64,000 nt of DNA from positions 209,453 to 273,452 of the forward strand of contig CAJJDN010000068.1 in the NCBI GenBank assembly GCA_905182985.1, given 5' to 3'. Positions 39,001 to 52,836 of the stretch are shown one piece after another. The stretch's first letter is position 1, and the number at the start of each line of letters is the position of its first letter. A program made the position numbers and the translations under genes. This DNA comes from Paramecium sonneborni. Taxonomy: Eukaryota > Ciliophora > Oligohymenophorea > Peniculida > Parameciidae. The notes beneath the pieces are model-generated. The model saw only the letters and a program-made list of their open reading frames with translations. It had not been told where the DNA came from and made no database searches.

Positions 39001-40466
39001 GACCTGCACTATAAAATTTCCTTGAAAATACTGAAATAGATATTTATGAATATATTACAACAAATTAAGGGGAATTATATAAATTAAATCTAAGAAATAG
39101 TATTAACATATTAAAAAACTTTTAATATTCATTTAAAATGGCATATGAATTAGATGGAGGAATTATTTCCGATAGTCCTTATGTCTTTTTCTAATATAAG
39201 AATTACTTAACAATAAAAAAATAATTCTCTGAGTTAAATACTATAGTTTTAGATTAAACTTTGAAAAGATCCCATAATAATTAATCTAAACTCTCAATTT
39301 TGACTATAATTTGTTTAGGAGCCTTGATAATATAATATTGTTTTTCGGCTATTTATTTTTTTTAAATATAAAAGTAAGTGCTCAAACATTTTTCGTTAAC
39401 CTAATATTTATAAATTTAATACATAGAATTCGAAATGAATTATTTAAAAAAGATAGTTGAAGAGGTCAATAAAGACTAAAATTTATTATTTAGATATTAA
39501 TTTCGGTTTGAAAATAAGGAATATCTTTTGGATAATACAAACCTTAAAATTTACTAAAGAAAGTGTAGTATAAAACGACTTAGCATTTTAAATATTTATG
39601 ATGCTTGTTATTATTTATTTTTTTTAGCATTTTTGATATTAACTGCAGGGAATGCTATATTAACTTTTTATGAAGGTTGGAATTATTTAGAAAAATATCC
39701 AGCAACTGCTAAATTTTATAAGGAAGTATCTGATGTTGGTACAGATGTTCCAACTATGTTTGCTTAAAGAGATGTTCTATACAGTCGTAATGCAATCATT
39801 CCATATTTCTCTTAAGATGAATATGAAAATTTACTTTAAGAAATAGTCGAATCATTAAATAGAACCTCATATTTCATTTAAGATGACTACAATTTTGATT
39901 AGTAAATATATCTATTCTATTAGATATGTTGTTTCTACATAATTTAAAATGTTCTTTTCAAAAATTTAAAATGATAATTTGTGTGAATTCATACCAAGAG
40001 AATTAATGAATACTTCTAGTAGTATATGTTCTATTGCAATGAATTAAAATATGAAAAGAGGATTATAAGCATTATTGATATACATCATAAATCATATAAC
40101 AACAGATATGGAAATTAATAAATTCACTTCAAGAAGTTAAGCAAGTTATTTAGAATTAGAAGGTGCATTTTTAATTTCAAATATAATAAAAGTTGTTAAT
40201 GATTAATTTAATATAGATTTAATGGATCAAACAATATATTTTATTAATCTAATTAACGTAAACGATTAATTTATATTTAGATCCATAACATAATAATGTT
40301 TGTCAATTTATTATTTATAGGAGTTTTAATTCTAATACTAATTAAAAACAAATTAATTGAAAAACTTCACATAGCATAAAGATTGGTTTACTTAATGCCC
40401 TAAAAATCAATCATTTTAGATTCAAATTTTGAAAGGGCTCTTCGGTCATTAGTACAGGATTAATGA
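36084..40466 (+). CDS. Multipass membrane protein with PAS-like domain, copy 2 (intact)
   Basis: Introns 38504-38523, 38726-38750, 39902-39923 and 40258-40280 give exactly 1,430 residues. The N-terminal ~230 residues hold about six hydrophobic helices (for example SYIYGQSNYYYIYMISMYAR and FFFEISKGSIQIITHTLLIL). Next comes a helical linker ending CEKTQGILGFFYGEIMNDY, then a PAS-like domain with LILKFDGKLIIKRPSND and PKGIQEIHDDLVQDFIKNGK. The C-terminal half has three or four more membrane helices flanking a conserved loop (ETFLLTRWTIFNY, SDVGTDVPTMFAQRDVLYS, LELEGAFLISNIIK). It is a tandem duplicate of the preceding gene, 267 bp away. Ciliates have many such PAS-containing transmembrane proteins. 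Ligand and partners cannot be told from sequence. Confidence 0.8.
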
Positions 40467-41690
40467 ATTTTTACTGAATTATTTTCAAATTAATATTAAT
40501 TATTTATACACTTTCCATAGAAAACCTTTATGAAAAATAGAATAGAAAGTAATAGTAATAAACAATTTTTAAAGAAAAATTAAAGAATAAATTGGATACC
40601 ATAATGTTAAATAAAGAATTATATAATTTTTGATATATTTAGGTTAAGATTCATTTTGATTTAATATTCCACATATCTTTACAAAACATTTGATGAATAT
40701 TTCGAATTTTTAAAAGAATATTATTATTATAATTATCATATTTAATTTAAATAAGTTTAATCCTTATTCTTTATTTTTATCATAGCTCTATTGATAAAAT
40801 ATAATTATGAGGAAACTTAAAAAATGAAACTAAAAATACTACTTAATCAAATAAAATAGAAATGATGAAAAATTATTTCTTATTTCAATAGAGAATGAAT
40901 ATAAAAATTAATCAAGAATAATTCAAATAGGGAAAAACTAAAAAAATTGTTTCTTGTAGGGTTTTTATTAAATTCCTCAAAAATAAAATTGGATTTTAGA
41001 TATTTTACACATAATATTATTATAATTTTTTTTGTTTTAATCTCAAATTATTATATATAAATGATTAATTATACTATATTGAAATTATCTAATATAAAAT
41101 ATATATTAAATTATTTATAAGAAACATGTTTATAAATTATAGTGTCTTGTCTTGAAATTAAATATTTCTCTTTATTGATTGGTATGTCATCTAATTCGTT
41201 CTTAAACTAATAATAAATATGAATTAAACTTTTATATATCTATATCATTTTTATTTTATATTTATTTTTATTTTGATCAGAAAGAAATATGCATCCAATT
41301 AACTTGAAATTTTGAAAATCAACTTTAAATTGAGTAATAATCTATCTCGAAGATGATATAATATTTATTTCAAGTTATTTTCATCAATTTAAATCGAATG
41401 ACATTATTTTTAAAATATAAAAAAATTTCTCTATACTTTCTTACAATTTGAGCATTTTCTAATGTTTAATTGCTAAGCATCTCTTCTAAAATATACTTAT
41501 TCAAGCTATTTATGTGATTACTTACACAAATTAATCTCTTTTACTTTTGCACATTTTTTAAGGGACAGTATCTATAAATTCTTGATTCATTCAAGTTAAA
41601 AATCATAAATAAAAATATGAGATTTTAACTCAAAGTACCAAACTAATTATCTGAAGAAGAGGCATAAGTAACTAAACAAATTATTTTTAG
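40467..41690. other. Long AT-rich gap, no gene seen
   Basis: About 1.2 kb between the second PAS membrane-protein gene and the HECT ligase. Short runs look faintly coding on the plus strand (around 40650-40960), but each ends at TGA within 40 codons and none has matching splice sites. It may contain a worn third copy of the membrane-protein family, but I could not line up any segment. Confidence 0.4.
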
Positions 41691-44600
41691 ATGATAACGA
41701 TTATAGATTCTTTTGACCTTGAAGAATTAAGAGACTAATTTGATAAAAATTATTTTCTTTTTTCTCAATCTGACTATCTTACATAATACCTATTGAATAA
41801 AATTGATAGTAGTCTAGAGAATATCATAACAGAAATATAAAATAATACCAAGTTTGACTGTTCCTAGATTTTGATATTCATTAAATAAATTAAGAAAAAG
41901 GATTTTTTAATTAATGAAATATTTTAGTCCTACGAACACTTGATTAAGATAGTTGAATATACAGATAATTTATTTATATATGGATTAATTTTAGAAGTCA
42001 TAGATTTTAGAATTATGAATGCAATTAGACATAACTCATTGCCAAGACTTATTTATTTAGTATCAATATTACATCAGCATAATAATTATTTGTCATCCTA
42101 AAAAATAGATTTGATTGATTATTATCATGAAGATCCAAAATATAAAACAATAGTTACAAATCCAATTGAAGCCTTATAATTTGAAATTGAATATAATGAA
42201 CCAACTTAATTAGATGAAAGTTATGAAGAAATAAGTAAGAATCAAATGCATAAGAAGAGGCTATTAGGATAATTCTAAACTAAAGTATTAATTATAAATT
42301 TATATTATAGAAAATATAAATAATAGATGATAATTCAACATCAGCTTTATCATTGTCAAGAAATCTACTAAATATGCCTGATTAGCCATTTTCACCACTT
42401 ATTGAGATTGTCAAATATAGAATACTCATAAAAAGAGGATTGCTTACAAATCCAGAATAAACAAAAAATATTATAATCAAATTACATTTATAATGTAATT
42501 CCATAATTTAAAACTATTAAAATAGATATTAAGATCTTCAAATGAATTAATTACTTAGAAATTTAAAATTGACTGAAAATTTTAATTTATTTAAACTTAA
42601 TACTGTTAATCCACTTGTATTATAATAATTAATGGAAACTTCGCAAAATTATTATCAAGATTAATTAAACTAGGATAGATAAGAATAATATTTTACACTT
42701 CTTTCAGATGTTTTATAAGTTAAACATGTTGAATAAAATGAATTAATTCAAGGCTATCCATTAAAATACAATACTTAAATAATGAATGAACAATTAGCTA
42801 GAAATGGATTAGTTTTTAAAAGCATCCTGGATTTTTTTTAATCTTAAAATTGTCACTTTCTTCTAAACCAATATTAATACTTTAATCAAATATGTAGATT
42901 AGTAAAAGGTTCTTTATGTATTTAAGATAATAGATTATTACTACCACCTGAATAATTCTAAAATGCAATTAAATTTTTAAGCTATTTATCTAGATAATAT
43001 TATGAATAATAAAGTAATTATTAGACTTTTGATGAACTTGTAAGAATAGCTGAATATTATATTAATTTAGGTTTAAACCTGTTAAAACCTACAGAAAATG
43101 GTTATGCTTAAATATGTGAGACAGATGCTGATATAATTATTGAAAGTTGTATTGAAGCAATAACTATTAACAATTAACATAATATGATAGCACAAAATAA
43201 TTCTGTATTTGCTAGAAAGGTTATAAATTCTCGAGTCTTAAGTTTAATAGCAAATTATTTGCAACAAAAAGTTTAATTAAATAACATATTTGATAAAGCA
43301 TTAAGATTAATCTCTTTTTTATCATAAACAGAACCTTAATTAATGATTTAAATTTTAAATTCAACCTTACCTGATATCCTGAATGAAAACATTTAGAAAA
43401 ATAATATTAATGAATTAAAAATGCCAAGGCTATCATTTATTTCTTTATTTTATCGAAATATATGCTAATAAGAACAGGCTCGGTAAAAATTTAATGATCA
43501 TGGAATAAATATTATTGATAAGCTATTGAATTATCACTTTTTTGTTAAGGAAGTTATTAATCTATCTGATATATCAAACTTAGCCTTTTTCATAAGAGAA
43601 TATACTCACTATATTTAATAAAGTAGAGCTTAAATTAATGAAATACTCATTAAAGTATTACAATAATTATTACAATAATTATCAGAATAATTACAATAAT
43701 TAAACTACGATTAAAATTTTAAATCATAATATTAAAAGATTTTGCATAAAAGGAAAGCAATCTAAAATTTTAGTTAAATTATTAATTAACATAATTCTGG
43801 GTTTAGTAACATTTTGCATTCCCAAGGCGGGTATTTTGATAATTTTGTGAGATTATTTAAGATTCCATAATTTAAACGAATGTTTATTCATCAATTTGGA
43901 TTGAATTAATTTGAGAATTTTGATCCTAATAAATGTCTGATTAGTGCCTTAGAATTAATAGAATAATTAGAATAAGAATTGGGTTGTACATTGGAATAAT
44001 CATAATCTTTAGTTTTCAATGAAAAAAACTTTTATCAAAATTGCTCACCTTAAACTTTTTAAATGACATCTCGTTTATCAGAAATTTTAGATTATTTTAT
44101 AGTAGTTTAGAATAATATAAATCGCCTTAAGTTGACTAATTAAAATTTAACTGATAAACTAATAGATAAATATTGTGCATTTCTGGAAATATTTCTTACT
44201 TCTTAAAGTGAGCAGAAATATTTTAGTCATAGATTTGACGAAATTATTATTTAGGTATAAAATAGAAAAGGGAGCGGCGTGAATTTACAACCTTTAAGCA
44301 GGTTATTAAATAGGCTTAGCTTACAATTAAATAATCCTCCAGAGATTGCTCTTTATTATCTAAAATAAATATTACAATTCATTGTGCGATAAAAAAAAAA
44401 TAGCAATTTTATTATCAACTCTGATGTAGGACGTAATTTGTAATATATTCTTAAAACTTACGTTGTAATGATAAACTCTGATAGTTCAAACTCAGAATTA
44501 GAAGATGATTTGTTATTAACTATTGAGTCAATTTTAAGATTTTTATATAATCTTTCTGGTCCATCTATGGATTAAAATTTATCTATTTTTTCAAAGATAA

Positions 44601-47600
44601 TTGAAGAAATTTCAACTCTTTTATAAATAATCAAAGATTCATCACATCAAAAAATAACAATAATTTAGGGAATTTTATTGAATTAAGTCAACCATATTCT
44701 GCTTTACAATCCTTCGAATTCCTCTTAGAGGAATAACCCTATTTATCCATTAGAAAGAACTTCCTTAGTAGATTAATTAAATTCAATAGGTTTTCAAAGG
44801 AGGTATATTAATTAGATCCTTGATATATTCCCTTTTCTAAATACTGTTAATTAGTTTTGTGACTTCGAAGAATTAAGAAGATTTGAGCTTGAAGGAATGG
44901 GAATTATATAAAATACAGAAGAACAGGAAATTATATAAAATGTTGGAGAAATATAAAGTTAAGAGAGTTTTGATATTGAATTATTCAAAACGTAATAAGA
45001 AACTTTAAAAAAATATCTAAAGTAAAACTATCTCTATTTTTAAAAAAATTTATAAATTTAATAGAAGAGTTTTTAAATACAATTAAATGAACCTGAAATC
45101 CTTAAATATTTAGAACTAATAGTTGATAAATTATTTAATTTAAAATTAAATTTTTAAGTTATTGAATTAGATCTATAGATCCCTCATAATGTAAATATAA
45201 ATAGTTTATCTTTAATTTTAACAACCTTTAATCGATAAAACTAATTTACAATATCATAAGAATTATTAAAAATTGAATTGTTTAAATTATTTGAGTTTTT
45301 GTTGCAATAAGGAAATTAGGAAGGTTTATACACTATTTATTTGATACTCGAAATTTTCTTTAAATTATAGATTGATTAAAAAGAAATCCTCGATCTACTA
45401 TTTAATGGAATTAAGAAGATCCTTGATTCTAATATTTAGAATTCCAATACCACTTAGATAATCATTCAAATTCTTGTGAATATTTTTAAAAAAAACAGAC
45501 AATTTGTTAGTCATTTTTTGTTATAAATGAAGGGTTTAGAATAAATTTTTAAAATGAAAGGAGAAGGTAATAATCAATTTATTAGTCTTTCAAAATTAAC
45601 AATGCTTATGATATATGATCAAACTTTAATAAGAGCTTAAATAGAAGCAAAAATAAAGAAAATAATTTTTGATTAAAAAAACAATGAATAAATTGAAAAA
45701 ACTAATTAAAATTTATAATAACAATAGTATAAAAATGAAAATGCATATCCAATTTGCGTTTAGCCAGCATAATATAATGTTTAGATATAGGAATAATAGA
45801 AAATATCAAAAAATCATCCTGGTTTATTAGCCCTTTAAAATGAATAATACTTTTAGACAGATTTAAAATATGTTATGGATTTATTATTTGAAGAATAAAC
45901 AGATAATTAAAGTTTAATATTGAAAAATGGTATTAGGCTTGACACATTAAATAGCATCAATAAAAATGAAGAACCAATTTTACAGTTTAATTTCAAACAT
46001 AGCAAAGAAACCTAAACTCTTTTAAAACTATTAGTTTAATAGATGGTTACATCATATTTTGAAAAAAATGAATATTATTAATATGATTGGAACAACATAT
46101 TTAATGTTTTATAGATACTTATTTAAAAGTTTCCAATATTGTTGCCAGGGCTAACAAGAATGAATTGTAGTTAGTTTCTAGAAAAATATAAAGATTAGCT
46201 TGGACTTGATCCTTCATAAAAGATATCTAATATATCATTCCTTACTTTAATTACTAAATTTATAAATCCATCAAAAAATTTTATATTTTATATGTGTTTG
46301 GATAATATAGTACTTTTTGGAAGGTCAGATAATGTTATTGTTCCTTTTGCATATGAAATTAGAAGAATGATAATAAGAGAGTTGTTTGTTGGAATAAATA
46401 AATCAATAAATAATTTAGACGAAAAAGTATGTTAGTTTTCTGATATTTTGGTAACTTTATTGTAAATAAAATCTGTTTCAAAAATATGTATTAAGAATAT
46501 TCATGAACCTTAAAACTCATTTAATTTTATTTAAACTTTCATAGAAGGAATAAAAAATTTCAATATAAAATAATATTTTAAGTAAAAAGATCAATTATTT
46601 TTTATTATGACTACTTTGAATTTGCTTTATGGCGTTGCTACTAACTTACTTTTAGAAAAGACCGAACCAATACTTGATTATAGGAAAGAATAAATGCCTA
46701 CCAAATAACTAAATTTTTTAGGCAAACCAATAATTGATTATATGAAAGAATAAATGCCTACCAAATAACTAAATATTATAGGTGAGATGTCATCAGTATA
46801 AATCAATAATTAAATATTTTAAAGCTATATAAAAACTTTGGCAAATTATCAAAACTATAACCTTATAAATAATACTAAATTCTTATAATAATGGCCATAT
46901 CTAAAAATAAAAAATGAAATTTTGGAAGAGAATACTAATATATAAAAAGAATAAGTAATTCCGAATGATTAATTAATATAAATACAGCATTATGATAATT
47001 CATTTGAAAATTTGGTTATTAAATTAGAAGAAGAATCAATTAATTGGATTAATGAGAATTAAAATGAGAATATGACAGAAAATTTACAATAGACAGATTT
47101 AAATAATCAAAATATCTTAATTAATTTTATTAATAATTTTATTAATAATTAATTATTTTCTGATTCAATAATTAGCAATTTAAGTCTTAATGGAACGAGA
47201 TTACCTCGATAGTTTTAAAAATACTTAATTAACTTTAAAGTAAGGTAACAATAAGAATCAGATAAAGCTTTGTAGAATAATTTATAAAATAATAATAATT
47301 ATTTTGATTTAATTCAAAATCCTAGAAGACCTAGGGATAGAAATGTTTTGATGCATATGATGCTTCAACCAAATTAAAACAATTTTTCAAGGTTCGAGTT
47401 AAATCCAAATATGTTAGACCTTCCAAATCCCCGAAACATGTATAATTAAGATCGAAATGCTGATGATTTAGAAAATTCTTTGAGTTCTATTTAAGAAATT
47501 AATCATGACTCCAACATTGAGGGTAATTTAAATTAAGAAATTTCAACATAAGAATAATAACCATAAGATGAATCAAATTAATACTTCGGATAACATCTTG

Positions 47601-50042
47601 AAGAAGACAATAATTAATTTATGCAGAAATTAGATAATTATGCAAATTTAGTGTTGAATAATAGATAATAAACTTTACAATTATTAGGATCCATAGATCA
47701 ACAATTTTTATAATTCTTATTGAAATTAATGTAAGTAGAGGATGATGAGGATAGAGATTATAGAAATATCTTGTTCATAAGATTAGGAGCATCATCTACT
47801 TTAGCTAATTAATTAATTGATGCTCTTATATGTAAATTGAGAATGATATCTAATAATGTAAGTGAAGATAATTTTGTCTAAGAAAATTTCTTAGTTTAAA
47901 AAAATGTAATTATAAACGATAATAATTATTTCTAAAATATAGTAAAAAATTAAATTATCAAAATTTTATTAAAACTTAGTAAATCTTTAAAATGTAAATT
48001 ATCTTAATAAACCTTTTAATATATGATGGATTTAATATTTTCACTTGAAAGGGAAAAGTTTTAATTATTCCTCTAAGTTTTCATTAATTTTTCGAAGGAT
48101 TAATAAAATGTATATGAATTAAAACCAAATCAAGCAAGATAATTATTTAATCGATTTTTTTAAGAAAATAGTCTTTCTAAAATAAACAAGTAATTCATTT
48201 AATTAATATCAAACCTTTGGAAAAATAGAGATAGTGCCTTTCGCTTTGATATTTTAATTTAGGAAAATATTTAAACTGCAGCATAATATTTTGAAAATCG
48301 GTTACTTGATTTATAATTTAATGATTTAATAATAAATAAGAGGAATTAAATAACAAAAGCATTTGAACTTATTTAGTATACTTATATCAATGTTATGGAT
48401 AATAATCAATAAGAGGCTTGTTAAAAATTTTTAGAAAAGCCTGAAAACATTAAATTATGGTAGAATCTACAAAAAGTTATATCTAATTTATAAGTTTAAT
48501 AATTTTAGGAATATAGCTTACTATTATTACCTTATATTTAATCATTTTTAATATGTAATTAAATTTTTAATGAAAATGAAGCTTAAAATATTCAAATTTA
48601 CAAAATATCTTCAATGGAAATTTCAAGACCATCAATAGAAGATGATTTTGATTATGAACAATTATTCAAGAAACTTTGTAAACATGGTTAATTCTTTATA
48701 AATTATATAATCAAAGAGCAATTGTAAAATTTTTAATTAATTAATCAAATTAAAAATAATAATTAACATTTTATAGTATATTTTTTCAAAAATCACGCTA
48801 ATATAATAGATTTAGAAAATAAGAAAGCTTATTTGAGGATTTAAATTTCTAATTTAAGAAGAAATAATAACTTTTAATAATAAGAACCCTATTATTTTTT
48901 TATACCTGAATTAGAAATATCAGTCCATAGGGAGAATGTTTTTATGGATTCATACCAACAAGTTAGCCGTTTTACTAAGAAGCAGCTTTAGGATATCTGG
49001 ATGATAAATTTTATAGGAGAATAGGGTTAGGATGCAGGAGGTCCAACAAGAGAATGGTTTGCATTGATTTCAAAAGAAATCCTTAATCCAATCCATGGCT
49101 TATTTATACCAGCACCTAATCAATAATATTATCAGATTAATAGAGAAGCTTTTGATACTAATCACCTCAATAAATTCAGATTTGTGGGAAAGATTTTTGC
49201 AAAAGCTATTACTCAAAAAGTTTACATTTTCGGAAATTTCCCTAGCTTTTTTTTTAAACATATTTTGGGTTCAAAATTATCAATAAGAGATATTTAAGAT
49301 TATGATGAAGGTTTATATAATAGCATGAACTACATATATTAAGATGAAATTACTTCTAATTTCGATTTTTCTTTTACCTACACTATGGTTGATTAAGGAA
49401 TACCAAAAGAAAAGGAGCTAATACCAGGAGGAGAAAATATACAAGTTACGCATGAAAATAGAAAGGATTATGTAAAAAAATATTGTCATTAAATTATGGC
49501 AAAAAATATTGAAGCTTAAATTAAAGCTATTTAAGAAGGATTTTATTCTATAATACCAAAAGACATAATTGCCATTTTTGATCCAACTCAATTTTAATAA
49601 TTGCTTTGTGGTAAAGAAATAATAGAGGGTAAAATATTAAAATATAAATTTTTTAGTTGAAGATCTCATTTAGAACATGGAGTGCAAAGGAATACCAACA
49701 GACCATTAAGCAAATAAATGGCTTTAAAATTTATTGAGAAGTTTCAGTCAAGATATGTTAGCAAAGTTTCTAAAATTTGTTACAGGTATTTATTTTAACA
49801 TTTATTTAAGGTTCTCCATTATCACCTGCTGGAGGATTTGGAAATTTAACGAGAAAAATTATTATTTCATATTATTTTGAATCATAAGATAACTTGCCAG
49901 AAGGACATACATGGTATTTTTTAATTTAAAATATTATAGTTCATTAACTATTTCCTTGCCAGTTTATGCTTCTGAAGATGTCTTAAGAGAGAAAATGGAA
50001 ACAGCTTTAACAGAGGGCAACGAATAATTTACGATTGCATGA
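41691..50042 (+). CDS. Giant HECT-domain E3 ubiquitin ligase (TOM1/HUWE1/UPL-like)
   Basis: Introns 42285-42310, 49629-49656, 49786-49810 and 49914-49939 give exactly 2,748 residues. The long N-terminal part is helical and Gln/Leu/Asn-rich, consistent with the armadillo-like array of large HECT ligases. The last ~350 residues form the HECT domain: FIGEQGQDAGGPTREWFALI, FRFVGKIFAKAI, TMVDQGIPKEKELIPGGENI, VTHENRKDYVKKY, SPAGGFGNLTRK, and near the end GHTCSLTISLP. The Cys of HTC is the catalytic thioester cysteine. Its codon is split by the last intron (49914-49939), so accurate splicing is needed for activity. A 60-bp tandem duplication lies at 46664-46782. The domain order and size fit TOM1/HUWE1/plant UPL1-2 ligases, which act in nuclear protein quality control and histone turnover. 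Confidence 0.93.
46664..46782 (+). repeat. Two copies of a 60-bp in-frame direct repeat
   Basis: Within the HECT ligase gene two adjacent 59-60 bp units are nearly identical, coding for EPILDYRKEQMPTKQLNFLG and KPIIDYMKEQMPTKQLNIIG. The period is exactly 20 codons, so the reading frame is kept. The few differences between the units indicate a fairly recent tandem duplication that has begun to diverge. Confidence 0.85.
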
Positions 50043-50579
50043 ATGATTTATAAAATATAGAAAAAATAAAATAATACTTAATAATAGTCTTATGTCTATG
50101 AAATACATTTAAATAATTTAAACATTATTCTGAATAAATAATTATTAAAGAATAAACCTTAGCTTTTAATTATTATTAAAGAATAAAAAATAAAATAAAT
50201 ATTTACAAATTTATTGATAGTTTTATAAACTAAGATATTCGTAATTTAATCTACTTCTTTTTAATAATTTGTAAGCCCTGATCATTTTATTTTAACTCGA
50301 AAATGACTTAAACTTATTTCATTTTTATAAGAAATAAATCAACAATTATATTTACTATTATACAATATTTTGTATAATTTAATCATTCTGAACTCTAAGT
50401 CCAGAAATCAAGACTCAAGAACTTTTTAAATTACAAATACTAGATACTCGATAAATAATTGCAAAATTGTTCTATTATCTATATAAAGCTTGTTAAATAA
50501 TAGAATATTTTCAGTCGAATTTTTGTTAAATTTATTATAAATTTAATTCTCATTATAAAATTATAGTATAAATTTAAAA
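50043..50579. other. Intergenic between convergent genes, no gene seen
   Basis: About 540 bp between the convergent HECT ligase and coiled-coil genes. It should contain the two polyadenylation regions. It is AT-rich with an imperfect repeat of 'tattaaagaataaa' near 50144 and 50174. No coding frame is seen. Confidence 0.45.
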
Positions 50580-52729
50580 TCAATTTTTTTATGTTTTCTT
50601 TTAAATATTTTTTATAATAGTTTGAAGTTTAACTCTTTCTTAATCTATATTTTCAATTATATCTGATTCCAATATACTTTCAATTTATGAGCTCAATTCT
50701 TTATCAAATTCTTAATCCTTTTTAAAATTTATTTTTTTTTCTGTATAACTTTATAGTAGTTCATTTTATTCTATAACTTGTTAATACATATCTTAAAGCT
50801 TAGCAATCTCTTTTTGTTTAATCTTCAATTTTTATTCATAGTTTTCTAAAATATCTTTTTCAGGAGTCTTATATGAATCTCCAAAAGAATGCGACAGAGG
50901 TTTTTAATTTTATAACTAAAATTTAATTATAATTTACTTATAATTTATACATTTTAACTTATATTTCTAATCTATTAATTTTCTCATGTAAGAATTATAT
51001 GTTTTGCTGTTTTTATTCCTCTAAAATTTCCATCTAAACTATATTTTAATTTAATTCATTAAGTTATTCTAAGAAATCAGAATTTTCATTTTTTAAAGAT
51101 TTAATTTAAAAAATTTAAGTATCCAGCTATTATTATTATCTTCTCTTGTTTTCTAACAATTAATTTATTTTTAATTCTAAATTTTTTATTTCTTCCTAAA
51201 AGTTTATTTGAATTTAATAATATTGCCTATCAAGCTATTACTTTTCTTATAATAACTCTCTATATTATAAATCCTTAGATTATTAAATTATATTTGCTTA
51301 GGCCAATTATTCTTGTAAATCTTATACTTAAAGTTCTTGAGCTTTGACTGTTGATGTTAATTAAATCAATTCTTGTTCTAATTATTTAACAAGACTTTTC
51401 TAGTATCTTAACTCTTTGTTAAAAGTTTCAATGACAGCCAGATTCTAACTGTTGATTTAATCAATTTAACCTTGAAAACCATCATTAATAATTTTCATTT
51501 TTTCTAGTTCTCTATTAAATTTTTTCTTTTCTTATTAATGATTCTAAATTTATTCAATATAATCCTCAATTATTTATTTCTAATTATTAATTAGTTCTTC
51601 CTATTCTTAGTATTTAATTTAATTTATTTTATTCATATCAGTTAATTCTTCGATCATTTATTTTAAGTTTTCAAATTCTTCTTAATAATCTTCCAATTAT
51701 TTTTTAAAACGCTATTCCATTGATTTTAAAGTTAATTAATATGAATTTTTCTCTTTAATTGCCTAAAATTAATCTTCATCCTTATTATCAAGTTATTACT
51801 ATAAATCTTTAATTTAGGAAATTTATAAAATAATCTCTTAATTTTTTGAATTAATAGTTATATTAAGTTCTTTAATTAATTATTTTTAAACTGATAATTC
51901 TTCTTCAGCTTTATTTTAATATTCTTCAAATTGAACTTATAATTAACTAAGTTAATCATTATTTAATTAGTTTTATTAGTTTTTATTTTAAATTTCTTTG
52001 AATAAGTTTTAGAATCTCTCAAATTCTTCCTACTATTTTAAAAATTAATCTTTATATTATTGATCCAAAAGTTACAGCTCTTAATTTTACTTTGTTAAAA
52101 ACAAATTTTCTGCTTTATATTTTTTTTCCATTTATAAATATTATTAATGATTAATCTCTAATTCTTAACCTCTATTCTGTAATTATATTAATAAATTTTG
52201 CTTTATTTGTTGATTTTCTAAAATATTTGGTTAGTATACCATCCTCTAAATTTTTATTCTAAATGTTAAGCAATTTTAATTGATCATCTTATTATTTAAT
52301 TATTTATTTCAATTAGGCTATCTCAAGATAGAATTATTTCATATTTTTAGTCTCTTAGGTATTCTTATCCTATTATTTTTTTGTTAATTCTTGAAATTCA
52401 TAAAATTCTAAATATTGAATTAATTAGATATACAAATATCTTTATCTTTTAATTAATTATTTAACAGTACGATTTTACTCTTAAGTTGTGATAATTCTGA
52501 CTTGAGTTGCCCTATTTCACTCTCTTAATGTAATAAAGCAGTTTATTGATCTTAAATTTTCTATTAGATTGCTCTTGAAACAGAAGTTTTTTCAGGAGTA
52601 GATGATTCCTTCATTTGAGTGTGAATTTCATACATCTACTCTAATGTTTCTTCAAGAAGTTATTTTATGATCTCTATTTGAAGACTTAGAAATAAATAAT
52701 ACAAAATACCCATCAATATTTGATATCAT
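50580..52729 (-). CDS. Long coiled-coil protein
   Basis: Introns 52685-52709, 52408-52433, 52218-52239 and 50916-50937 leave 684 residues from ATG 52729 to TGA 50580-50582. After a short head (MISNIDGLQIEIIKQLLEE) nearly the whole protein is heptad-patterned, rich in Gln, Glu, Lys, Leu and Asn (for example IGQLKSELSQLKSKIVLLN). This is typical of a parallel coiled coil in a cytoskeletal, basal-body or Golgi tether protein. A break with KPLSHSFGDSYKTPEKD near 50850 may be a hinge and carries Ser/Thr-Pro sites. No other domain is recognisable. Further introns of frame-neutral length cannot be excluded. Confidence 0.7.
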
Positions 52730-52836
52730 TTATTCAAAATTTTCTAACAAATTTGTGAACAGTCCTTTTATTTATTACATTAATTAATTTTTATTATGGA
52801 ATTTAATATGATGTATTCAAGAATTCCCACTTTAAA

